14,158 nucleotides of DNA, from assembly GCA_007116995.1 (NCBI GenBank), contig SKHL01000077.1, positions 1-14,158 on the forward strand. Direction: 5' to 3'. Both the position numbers and the translations under genes were made by a program. This stretch comes from Limnochordia bacterium (GTDB lineage Bacteria > Bacillota > Limnochordia > Darwinibacteriales > DTU012). Shown here piece by piece: positions 1-6,607 of this stretch. The notes beneath the pieces are model-generated. The model was not told the DNA's origin, ran no database searches, and was given only the letters and a program-made list of their open reading frames with translations. Position 1 is the stretch's first letter. Each line of letters opens with the position of its first letter.

Positions 1-116
1 CCTGAAATCTATAAGGCAGCTTTAAATCATCTTACCATATCGAACACAGCAGTTAAGCCCTCTAGCGGCGATGGTACTGCCACATCTCGTGGTGGGAGAG
101 TAGCTCACTGCCTGGA
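1..116 (+). rRNA. rrf: 5S ribosomal RNA (5' end at or beyond window edge)
   Basis: The stretch aligns over its length with Bacillota 5S rRNA. CGAACACAGCAGTTAAG (41-57) is the conserved loop B/helix III region, GCGGCGATGGTACTGCC (65-81) leads into helix IV, and GGTGGGAGAGTAG (91-103) is the loop E/helix IV return. It sits immediately before a tRNA and a terminator, as expected at the end of an rRNA operon. The 5' third is poorly conserved: bases 1-10 do not pair well with the expected 3' strand near 107-116, so helix I looks weak. Either the true 5' end lies outside the window or this copy is divergent. The 3' end is estimated. Confidence 0.8.
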
Positions 117-129
117 ATTAAATATGTGT

Positions 130-204
<75 letters not shown>

Positions 205-210
205 AACTTT

Positions 211-243
211 TAGACATTGGAACCATTCCGATGTCTATTTTTT
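211..243 (+). terminator. Intrinsic terminator of the rRNA/tRNA operon
   Basis: TAGACAT (211-217) pairs with ATGTCTA (231-237). The stem continues inward with T-G, G-C, G-C and A-T pairs to a small loop and is followed by six T (238-243). It starts six bases after the tRNA CCA end. Confidence 0.9.
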
Positions 244-319
244 GCTTCCGATCGTCAGTTCAGCAGTTTTCTTCAGAGGCTGTGGAATGTAAGGGACTAT
301 ATGTTTTTCTTGCACTATT

Positions 320-793
320 CTACTCTGCCCCATGGTGGAATTCCCAGGCACGTAGTAGCTCTAGGGAAGTACATGCTGGCCCGAACTCTTTAGTCTGTAG
401 CCTGTTGAGCTTCAATAATGCGTCAGGATTTTTCTTGAAAAAAGAAATGAGACTGACGACAAGAGTCATAGTTTTCGGAGTGATGTAGTGCTCCATTCCC
501 TCAACCTGATCATCAATATTTGCTTGGGATGTAAGCAATTGCAGAAACTCCTTTAGTGTCTTATCTCTCCACACCAGAAATGCACCATATTCTTTTCCTA
601 ATTCAGTAAGGGCTATGTTTCGATATTTTTCGTAGTTGATAAAGCCAGCCTCATCTAGTTTCTGGATCATCTTCGTAATGCTTGAAGCTTGTAGGTTTAA
701 TGATTCCGCTAAATCAACAGCTCGAACATAGCCCTTTTCCTCAACTATTCTATACATCATTTCCAAGTAATCTTCCATGCTCTCAGTTAACAT
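320..793 (-). CDS. mntR: MntR-like manganese-dependent transcriptional regulator (DtxR family)
   Basis: A 157-residue DtxR/MntR-family repressor, expected to bind operator DNA when loaded with Mn(II) and shut off Mn uptake. Residues 1-70 are the winged helix, with SMEDYLEMMY at the start, ASSITKMIQKLDEAG as recognition helix and INYEKYRNIALTELG as wing, all close to B. subtilis MntR. Metal ligands by alignment are D8, E11, E98, E101 and H102, all present. The ligand that is His77 in B. subtilis is Asp here (VWRDKTLKEFL). The C-terminus runs about 15 residues longer than B. subtilis MntR (142 aa) and has no SH3-like third domain. AGGG lies 7 bases before the ATG. It is the last gene of the transporter operon, 91 bases after the permease, which implies autoregulation. 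The family is certain; Mn as the metal is inferred from its neighbours. Confidence 0.92.
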   Translation of the reverse strand: MLTESMEDYLEMMYRIVEEKGYVRAVDLAESLNLQASSITKMIQKLDEAGFINYEKYRNIALTELGKEYGAFLVWRDKTLKEFLQLLTSQANIDDQVEGMEHYITPKTMTLVVSLISFFKKNPDALLKLNRLQTKEFGPACTSLELLRAWEFHHGAE

Positions 794-884
794 TATGGAT
801 CCCTCGCTTAATTTGTTTCTCCGCGCCCTACACTGTTAGTCTATGGCTAGAAAATCAAATCAGAACAGGGAAGACAATTTTAAT

Positions 885-1886
885 CTACGCCGATTTGCTT
901 TGACGATTTCGTCGGAACTTCGTAATGAGACCTTGATCGGGTGCTAGAAAAAAGGCCAAAGTAAATAGCATAGTCGATACCAACACTATGGAACCTCCAG
1001 AGGATACATTGTAAATAAATGATAGATAAAGCCCGATCACTGCTGAGAAGATGCCGCAGAAAGTAGCAATCATCATCATCCTTGTGAGGCTATTAGCTAA
1101 CAGATATGCGGTAGCTCCAGGGGTAATTAGCATTGCCACCACAAGGATTATTCCCACCGTTTCTAAACTGGAAACGATAGTTATGGTTAACAGTAGCATT
1201 AAGCCATAGTGAATTAAGGTCGTATTCATTCCTATTGTTTTTGCTTGAATGGGATCGAATGTATAAAGGTGAAATTCCTTATAGTACAGGCCGATAGTAG
1301 CAACTGTGATAACACTACATAAGAGTGTAAGCAGGAGCGCTGGAATGCGAACACCGAGGACATTGCCAAAGAGAATATGGATTAGATGGGTAGATGTGGC
1401 GATTTGACTGATGATTACGATTCCTAATGCAAAAGATCCAGTGAACATTATCCCCATGGCTGTATCTTCTTTGATTCGAGTATTACGCTCGATGACTCCG
1501 ATACCTAATGATGTTAAGGTCCCTGTGATAAAGGCCCCAACAAATAACGGCCAACCTAGTAGATAAGCTAGGGCTACGCCGGGTAATACAGCATGGGAAA
1601 TGGCATCGCCTAGAAGAGACCAGCGCTTGAGAACTACGAAGCATGATAGAATTCCACAGACGCCACCGACTAACATGGCCGTTAGTAAAGCTCTTTGCAT
1701 AAATGCAAATAGGAACGGCTCTACAATGGATTCCGGAAATAGATTGATAATCAGCATTAACACTGCAATGATTTGGTCAATCAGCTTGACACCGAGTTGG
1801 TAGAACCAATCTAAAACTGTGGTTATGGATCCTCTAGTAACCAAAGGAGATAGAAGGTGAGATAATAGTGAGTCGCTAGTCAGCAT
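885..1886 (-). CDS. Metal ABC transporter permease, ABC-3 family (Mn/Zn type)
   Basis: Integral membrane subunit of a metal-ion importer, 333 residues. The family core starts near residue 56 with EPFLFAFMQRALL, followed by VVLKRWSLLGDAISHAVLPG, the signature stretch of ZnuB/MntB permeases. At least seven to eight hydrophobic helices follow and the C-terminus is basic (KFRRNRQSKSA). About 45 residues precede the usual family start and include an extra hydrophobic segment (about 32-50). I keep this long form because AGGAGG sits 8 bases before the ATG at 1886. The start overlaps the ATPase gene by 11 bases, indicating translational coupling. Mn specificity is inferred from the binding protein and regulator. 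Confidence 0.93.
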   Translation of the reverse strand: MLTSDSLLSHLLSPLVTRGSITTVLDWFYQLGVKLIDQIIAVLMLIINLFPESIVEPFLFAFMQRALLTAMLVGGVCGILSCFVVLKRWSLLGDAISHAVLPGVALAYLLGWPLFVGAFITGTLTSLGIGVIERNTRIKEDTAMGIMFTGSFALGIVIISQIATSTHLIHILFGNVLGVRIPALLLTLLCSVITVATIGLYYKEFHLYTFDPIQAKTIGMNTTLIHYGLMLLLTITIVSSLETVGIILVVAMLITPGATAYLLANSLTRMMMIATFCGIFSAVIGLYLSFIYNVSSGGSIVLVSTMLFTLAFFLAPDQGLITKFRRNRQSKSA

Positions 1887-2769
1887 GCTGGTAGCCTCCT
1901 GCGGTCTTTGGTAATGGATGGGTTCTGTTTGGATCAGATTCTATTTGTCTTGACCGGATAGGTCTGTCAAGAATATAACTGAACTCCTCGTTGTTTAACA
2001 CGGCCTCTGGATGTCCTGTACGAATGATGGTCTTATTAATCAGGATTATTTGGCTTGCGTATTGCTTCGCACTAGCCATATCATGAGTAACCATGACCAC
2101 TGTTTTTCCTTGGGTGCACAGTTGATCCAAAAGAGAGAAAATCAGCACTTCGGATTTACCATCGACGCCCACTAATGGTTCATCTAGGAGTAGTAGGTCA
2201 GCATCTTGCGCTAGGGCTCGAGCCAAGAAGACCCGTTTTTTTTGCCCGCCAGATAACGCACCGATGGGACGGTTGGCATATTCAAACAATCCTACTGCGT
2301 CTAAGGCATATTTCGTCGCATCTTTGTGAATGGGAGCGGCCCAGCAAGGTGGCAGAAACCGGCGTAAACCAGGAGTTATACTCATGTGTCCATACCGCCC
2401 TCCTTGCACTACATTCCATACACTAATGGGGTAATCCCAGTCAATCTGTTCATGCTGAGGTACATAGGCAATACGATTCTTTTTGCATTGCTTTTGAATG
2501 GATTCACCAAAAATCAATAGTTTTCCGGTTTTTGGTTGCTTAAGGCCAATCAGTATATTAAACAACGTAGATTTCCCAGCGCCATTCGGCCCGACGATGG
2601 CTATCAGTTCACCATGAGGAATATCTAAACTGATATTAGTTAATACCGGAGCATCGCCATCATATGAGGCGGAGAGGTTACGGGCCCAAATGGCGGTAGT
2701 CTGTTGCTGAGAGTCTCCCCGTTGTGAACCGGGGTTAATCTGGGATTTCACTGAAGATTGCTTTGTCAT
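1876..2769 (-). CDS. Metal ABC transporter ATP-binding protein (Mn/Zn type)
   Basis: Cytoplasmic ATPase that powers the metal importer, 297 residues. Walker A is GPNGAGKS (60-67), the Q-loop glutamine is in VPQHEQIDWDYP (Q105), the ABC signature is LSGGQ (172-176), Walker B is LLLLDEP (192-198) and the switch histidine is in VTHD (H229). VPQHEQIDWDYPISVW is typical of the MntB/ZnuC/TroB group. The N-terminal 25 residues are polar and the tail after about 260 is longer than in many homologues. AGGAGG precedes the ATG. It lies 28 bases after the binding-protein gene and overlaps the permease gene. Confidence 0.95.
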   Translation of the reverse strand: MTKQSSVKSQINPGSQRGDSQQQTTAIWARNLSASYDGDAPVLTNISLDIPHGELIAIVGPNGAGKSTLFNILIGLKQPKTGKLLIFGESIQKQCKKNRIAYVPQHEQIDWDYPISVWNVVQGGRYGHMSITPGLRRFLPPCWAAPIHKDATKYALDAVGLFEYANRPIGALSGGQKKRVFLARALAQDADLLLLDEPLVGVDGKSEVLIFSLLDQLCTQGKTVVMVTHDMASAKQYASQIILINKTIIRTGHPEAVLNNEEFSYILDRPIRSRQIESDPNRTHPLPKTAGGYQHAD

Positions 2770-2797
2770 AGGGGATCTCCTCCTGTCTCTGCCATGG

Positions 2798-3721
2798 CTA
2801 AGGTGCGAGCACCTTTACGAGCAAGGCTGCATTGCTTTGCATCATTTTTACATAGGTTTCTGCCCCCGAGCTGTCGGAATCCACGGAATCCACATATAGA
2901 GGACCATAGACTGGTGTATTGGTGTCTGCAGAAATACTAAGAGCATAACGGGGAGATCCCGTGCTTTCCCAAAAGATCCCTAAAGGGTTTCTTTCTGTCA
3001 CGAGACGCATGATCCGCATCATTTGTTGGGGAGTACCTTCTTCTTCGGTGTTCGTTCCCCACACCGCATCATGGTATAAGCCGTATGCGCCAGCTAGATA
3101 GATAAACGCGGCCTCTGTTGTGATTAGTGTTCGATTCTCTTCCGGGATCGTTTCCAAGGTGTCTTGCAATTGTTGATGGAGCGTGTGTAAACTGTCTATA
3201 TACGTGTCTGCGTTCTTGCGATATCGGTCAGCATTGACTGGGTCGTGTTCCATAAGAGCATCTCTAATTACCTCGACATAGGCGATGGCTCCAAAGGGAT
3301 CCATCCATATGTGTGGATCTGGATATCCAGCGTAATCTCCTGTAACGATAGGCCTTGTAGGAAAGGTGCATTCTTCTCCTACGGCAATAATAGGTACACC
3401 AGCACGGACTGTCGCCCGGACTTGCCCCATCCACTGCTCAACGTTTAGCCCGTTATAAAAGAGGATATCAGCTTGTTCTAGATCCATGAAGTTACGCGGT
3501 GTAAGCTCCCACTCATGGACCTCAGCTCCGATTTGGCTTAGCACTCGGACATCTCCACTCGGACCGACCACATTCTGAGCAAAGTCCTGTAGAATTGTAA
3601 AAGATATAACAATAGTTAGTGGCTGGTTACTAGCGGCTGGAGATCCCTGGACGAGCCCGACTGAGACTAGAAATAAAAAAACTGATACAACGATAATTTT
3701 TAATTTCCTGCTTTTTGACAT
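2798..3721 (-). CDS. Metal ABC transporter substrate-binding protein, manganese type (ZnuA/PsaA family)
   Basis: Extracytoplasmic metal-binding receptor of the ABC importer, 307 residues. A hydrophobic signal segment (about 8-25) is followed by two lobes. Ligands by alignment to pneumococcal PsaA (H67, H139, E205, D280) are H69 (AEVHEWE), H137 (PDPHIWMDP), E203 (TTEAAFIYLAGAYGL) and D278 (YVDSVDS). The glutamate at the third site favours Mn(II) over Zn(II). No cysteine occurs near the signal cleavage region, so there is no lipobox, which is unusual for a monoderm. The ATG at 3721 is chosen because AAAAGGAG lies 9 bases upstream and a normal signal peptide follows; the frame stays open to 3865 but that part holds likely control sequence. 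First gene of the Mn operon. Confidence 0.92.
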   Translation of the reverse strand: MSKSRKLKIIVVSVFLFLVSVGLVQGSPAASNQPLTIVISFTILQDFAQNVVGPSGDVRVLSQIGAEVHEWELTPRNFMDLEQADILFYNGLNVEQWMGQVRATVRAGVPIIAVGEECTFPTRPIVTGDYAGYPDPHIWMDPFGAIAYVEVIRDALMEHDPVNADRYRKNADTYIDSLHTLHQQLQDTLETIPEENRTLITTEAAFIYLAGAYGLYHDAVWGTNTEEEGTPQQMMRIMRLVTERNPLGIFWESTGSPRYALSISADTNTPVYGPLYVDSVDSDSSGAETYVKMMQSNAALLVKVLAP

Positions 3722-3800
3722 GGATAAACACTCCTTTTCTTTGATTAACTCAAGAAATGATATTAGCGACAGTAAAGTAATCCTTGTTCCACTAACAATC

Positions 3801-3816
3801 TTTCCTAATGGCAACT
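3801..3816 (-). promoter_or_regulatory. Putative MntR operator, site 1
   Basis: Read on the minus strand this is GTTGCCATTAGGAAAG. It matches the B. subtilis MntR box as I recall it (TTTGCCTTAAGGAAAC) at 12 of 16 positions, including TTGCC and AGGAAA. It lies about 80-95 bases upstream of the binding-protein start, in front of an operon that itself encodes an MntR. Confidence 0.6.
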
Positions 3817-3863
3817 TTAACTTATGATATGCAGATTGTGAGAAAGGGTGAGAGCTTTCGCTC

Positions 3864-3880
3864 ATATCCTAATGGTTTTT
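3864..3880. promoter_or_regulatory. Putative MntR operator, site 2 (repeat of the site 1 core)
   Basis: The core TCCTAATGG at 3867-3875 exactly repeats the one at 3803-3811, 64 bases away. Its flanks match the MntR box less well than site 1. It lies between the divergent transporter operon and the ykuS-like gene, so it could serve either promoter. Confidence 0.4.
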
Positions 3881-3928
3881 TGGAAAACGTTTATCTGTAA
3901 TATGTCTTTTAAGTTTGGGGGTGAATAG

Positions 3929-4177
3929 ATGAAAGGAATAATTGCAGTTGACGATAAATTAGTCAATGTACGGCAGACCCTAGAGGCGCAAGGATATCAA
4001 GTATCCGGCTTAGATCAAGGCATGACAAGTGCATCTGTTGTGGTTGTGAGTTGGATGAATGATAATGTGACGGGTGATCAGTCCATAATGACTAAGGCAA
4101 AAGTCATTGAAGCTAACGGTCTTAGTGCAGAAGAGGTTGTCAGCGAAGTGGAAAGGGCTATGCGAATTAATCATTAG
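3929..4177 (+). CDS. YkuS-like small protein (UPF0180 family)
   Basis: An 82-residue soluble protein with the layout of B. subtilis YkuS: an N-terminal segment VDDKLVNVRQTLEAQGYQV, a central DVVVVSW-like beta region (SASVVVVSWMNDNVTG) and a C-terminal helix AKVIEANGLSAEEVVSEVE. The family has no established biochemical role. GGGGGTGAAT precedes the ATG. It is transcribed away from the Mn transporter operon, shares the operator-bearing intergenic region with it, and ends just before a strong hairpin. I infer possible co-regulation by MntR but nothing in the protein itself shows metal binding. Confidence 0.8.
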   Translation: MKGIIAVDDKLVNVRQTLEAQGYQVSGLDQGMTSASVVVVSWMNDNVTGDQSIMTKAKVIEANGLSAEEVVSEVERAMRINH

Positions 4178-4182
4178 TACCT

Positions 4183-4223
4183 CAAATAGGCCGTCTCGTA
4201 TTTTTCACGAGACAGCCTATTTG
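4183..4223. terminator. Long hairpin between convergent genes, probable bidirectional terminator
   Basis: CAAATAGGC (4183-4191) and GTCTCGT (4193-4199) pair with ACGAGAC (4207-4213) and GCCTATTTG (4215-4223), with a single C/A mismatch and loop ATTTTTC. It starts 6 bases after the ykuS-like stop and 42 bases from the end of the opposing lipoprotein gene. The T tract on either side is short. Confidence 0.75.
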
Positions 4224-4264
4224 CTTGTTTGGCACGTATCAGTTTGTCGAGGAGTCAGTCTGTG

Positions 4265-4726
4265 TTATCCCTGCATGTCCTTGTTAAGTAATTTTAACTC
4301 GTTTTGAATATCCATGGAGGCGGTTCCGCCAGCTTGTTTAATCTGCTCATCAATCTTCTCTAAATCGGCAAAGAGTCGTTTGTCTGATGTTACGTGGATC
4401 CGGTATTCTTCTGAGACTAGATCCATCGCTTGGTTATGAACCGCTTGTCTGATAGTCTGTAATCGTAGTCTGTCAAACCCTGTAACTCGAAGGGCAATTG
4501 ATACATCATTGTCTATTACTACCGCCGTACTAGCATCAACCGCACGATGGGCGTTGACAGCCTGTTGAAGTTCCTCAGCAAGACCCAGATTCGCTTGTAT
4601 GGGTCCATGTACGCCTTGCTGTTGCGGGGGCTTTTTTGATGATTGAGATCCACATCCAGTAACCCCCAACAGGAGAATCAAGAAAATGATTACACCAATC
4701 CAAGGAACAGCTCTAATACTTCTCAT
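4265..4726 (-). CDS. YhcN/YlaJ-like sporulation lipoprotein
   Basis: A 153-residue lipoprotein at the end of the spoVA operon. The signal segment RSIRAVPWIGVIIFLILLLG is followed by lipobox VTGC, so the mature protein should be tethered by its cysteine outside the membrane, in a spore probably to the inner membrane. The mature part has a polar Gln/Pro linker (QSSKKPPQQQG) and the pattern seen in YhcN/YlaJ proteins: an amphipathic helix near HRAVDASTAVVIDNDVSIAL, then repeated charged segments. Of two ATGs, at 4732 and 4726, I choose 4726 because AGGGTGAT lies at suitable spacing; the gene begins 10 bases after the spoVAEb stop. Family assignment rests on lipobox, pattern and operon position. 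Confidence 0.82.
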   Translation of the reverse strand: MRSIRAVPWIGVIIFLILLLGVTGCGSQSSKKPPQQQGVHGPIQANLGLAEELQQAVNAHRAVDASTAVVIDNDVSIALRVTGFDRLRLQTIRQAVHNQAMDLVSEEYRIHVTSDKRLFADLEKIDEQIKQAGGTASMDIQNELKLLNKDMQG

Positions 4727-4736
4727 GTCCATCACC

Positions 4737-5090
4737 CTAACCTTTTGGTTTGAAAAACAATGAGGCAAGAAATGCAAAAATGATGGCAGATGATATGCCT
4801 GCACTTGTAACCTCAAATATACCTGTTACAATACCGACTAAGCCAGAGCGCTTGGCCTCACCAAGGGCTCCTTGGACTAAAGCGTTACCAAAGCTAGTAA
4901 TCGGTACAGTGGCACCAGCACCGGCAAACTCAATTAATGGCTGGTATAACTCCAGACCGGATAATACTGCACCAACCACTACCAAGATACTAATGGTATG
5001 GGCTGGTGTATACCGGCCTACATCAAGGAGTAATTGTCCAATCACACATAGTAGGCCACCAACCACAAAGGCCCAGAAATAGGTCTCCAT
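4737..5090 (-). CDS. spoVAEb: Stage V sporulation protein AE (SpoVAEb)
   Basis: A 117-residue membrane protein, close to the 116 aa of B. subtilis SpoVAEb, with about four hydrophobic helices. Characteristic segments are FVVGGLLCVIGQLLLD at the start, the glycine-rich EFAGAGATVPITSFGNAL in the middle, and FEVTSAGISSAIIFAFLASL near the end. It shares the AGAG.VP.T.F.N element with SpoVAC, its paralogue. SpoVA membrane proteins move dipicolinic acid with calcium into the forespore and release it on germination. GAGGGA at the end of spoVAD is 9 bases before the ATG; the gap to spoVAD is 6 bases. Confidence 0.95.
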   Translation of the reverse strand: METYFWAFVVGGLLCVIGQLLLDVGRYTPAHTISILVVVGAVLSGLELYQPLIEFAGAGATVPITSFGNALVQGALGEAKRSGLVGIVTGIFEVTSAGISSAIIFAFLASLFFKPKG

Positions 5091-5096
5091 AATTAC

Positions 5097-6113
5097 TTAT
5101 CCCTCCAGGTGGTACTCAAGCGCAACGGCGTGAGCGATACAGGGAATGCTTTCTTTTTGTTGGTAAGATATGGGTGATAACAGGGCCCCTGTGGCTACAA
5201 TCAATACTTTTCGTAGCTCCCCCTGCTTCATACGATTTAGGATATGTCCATATGTCACAGTTGCAGAGCAGCCACAGCCGCTTCCACCAGCAAAGACCAT
5301 AGGGTGATTCTCTCCGTAGATCAGCAGACCGCAATCTGTGTATTTCTCTTCTGGGATAGTAAGACTGTGTTTCTTAAATAGGTCAAGAGATATATTGTGC
5401 CCTACTCGACCTAGGTCTCCAGTAGCAATTAAGTCGTATTCTTCATGGGAAAGCTCTAAATCTCGAAAATGCGCAGTGATAGTGTCTACTGCGGCTGGTG
5501 CCATCGCACCCCCCATATTAAATGGATCACTTAGGCCCATATCGATTATCCTGCCAATGGTTGCTGAAGTGATCTGAGGACCTTGACCTTTGGAACTTAC
5601 AATAGCTGCACCCGCTCCAGTTACAGTCCATTGGGCCGTATCTGGTTTTTGGGATCCATATTCCGTCGGGTATCTGAATTGCTTCTCCGCAGCCGAGTTA
5701 TGGCTGACAGTTCCACAAATTAGATTATCTCCGAAGCGGCAGTCTACAATAAGACCGCCGAGAGCTAAGCCCTCCATGGAGGTGGAACAAGCACCGAATA
5801 GCCCTAAATAGGGGACGGACAGTGTGCGGGCGGTAAAACTGCTGGAGATAATTTGATTCAATAAGTCGCCAGATAGAAAGAACTGGACATCTTTTTTTTG
5901 TAGCCCAGCTTTTTGAACAGCTGTTTCACAAGCTTCTTCCATCATTTTTCTTTCTGCTTTTTCATAGCTGTTCTGACCAAGCCACAAGTCGCCATGGAGC
6001 AGATCAAAGTCTTCTGCTAGGGGGCCTTTCGCTTCAAAGGGCCCTCCCACTGTACCAGTGGAAATAATCGTAGGGCGGTTGGGGAAAACCCAGCTCTGGT
6101 TTCCTTGTTGCAT
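5097..6113 (-). CDS. spoVAD: Stage V sporulation protein AD (SpoVAD)
   Basis: A 338-residue protein, the same length as B. subtilis SpoVAD, with the thiolase-like fold of the family and no membrane segment. The order is the N-terminal TIISTGTVGGPFEAKGPLA, the thiolase-like nucleophile region GLFGACSTSMEG with Cys109, then VTGAGAAIV, GLSDPFNMGGAMAPAA, and a cysteine-rich AGGSGCGCSA loop. SpoVAD of B. subtilis binds dipicolinic acid and acts on the inner spore membrane with the channel subunits. The start has GGAGGGG 6 bases upstream, inside the end of spoVAC, whose stop is separated from this ATG by one base. It appears intact. Confidence 0.97.
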   Translation of the reverse strand: MQQGNQSWVFPNRPTIISTGTVGGPFEAKGPLAEDFDLLHGDLWLGQNSYEKAERKMMEEACETAVQKAGLQKKDVQFFLSGDLLNQIISSSFTARTLSVPYLGLFGACSTSMEGLALGGLIVDCRFGDNLICGTVSHNSAAEKQFRYPTEYGSQKPDTAQWTVTGAGAAIVSSKGQGPQITSATIGRIIDMGLSDPFNMGGAMAPAAVDTITAHFRDLELSHEEYDLIATGDLGRVGHNISLDLFKKHSLTIPEEKYTDCGLLIYGENHPMVFAGGSGCGCSATVTYGHILNRMKQGELRKVLIVATGALLSPISYQQKESIPCIAHAVALEYHLEG

Positions 6114-6114
6114 T

Positions 6115-6594
6115 TTAGACCCCTCCCAACATGGTGAGCACAGTTCTGATTAATGCGACCACGAAGGCAGAAAAAACGCCGAATACAATTACAGAACCAG
6201 CTAACTTAAACATGTTGCCACCCACACCTAATACATACCCTTCACTACGGTGTTCCATGGCAGCGGATGCCATGGAGTTGGCAAATCCAGTGACAGGAAC
6301 GGCTGTGCCGGCCCCAGCCCATTGGGCTATGTGATCGTATACACCCAGAGCAGTCAGAATTACCGAGAATAAGATCATAACTGCTACCGTAGGATTAGCA
6401 GCTGATTTTTCTGTAAAGCCAAAGTTCCAAATGAAAAAGTCTGCCACTCCTTGGCCAATTAGACAAATGGTTCCCCCGACTAAAAAGGCCTTGAGACTAT
6501 TGATTAGTACTGGTCGTTTTGGCTCCCTGTTTTTTGTACGGGAGTGCTATTCCTGTTGTACTGGAGTTAACTTTTTCTTCTTTTTGTTGGACAT
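6115..6594 (-). CDS. spoVAC: Stage V sporulation protein AC (SpoVAC), interrupted by an in-frame TAG at codon 16
   Basis: Reading from ATG 6594 gives MSNKKKKKLTPVQQE, then TAG (6549-6547), then an uninterrupted SpoVAC frame: HSRTKNREPKRPVL, LKAFLVGGTICLIGQ, NPTVAVMILFSVILTALGVYD, AGAGTAVPVTGFANSMASAA, LAGSVIVFGVFSAFVVALI. Total length is 159 residues counting the TAG position, against about 150 in B. subtilis. GGGGGA lies 7 bases before this ATG, overlapping the end of the DUF421 gene, so this is the natural start. After the TAG the only ordinary in-frame start before the conserved core is GTG 6447, which would give 110 residues, remove the conserved EPKRPVL...LIGQ helix, and has AAGGA abutting the codon with no spacing. 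So the gene is either nonsense-mutated, translated weakly from an internal start or by readthrough, or affected by a sequence error (TAC or TAT to TAG). Confidence 0.9.
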
Positions 6595-6607
6595 ACATTA
6601 ATCCCCC

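Noticed and set aside
3722..3865. N-terminal extension of the metal-binding protein
   Set aside because: The frame is open, but it would place 48 residues before the signal peptide and cover the likely operator. ATG 3721 has a good AAAAGGAG site.
5116..5334. Additional open frames overlapping spoVAD, spoVAEb and spoVAC in other frames or antisense
   Set aside because: They are shadows of well-identified spoVA genes.
6547..6549. TAG in spoVAC read as pyrrolysine or another recoded residue
   Set aside because: TAG is the ordinary stop of several genes here (mntR, ykuS-like, spoVAEb, DUF1657, the 7964-8437 gene, the TspO-related gene), and a Lys-like residue has no reason to be at this site. 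A single substitution or sequencing error is simpler.
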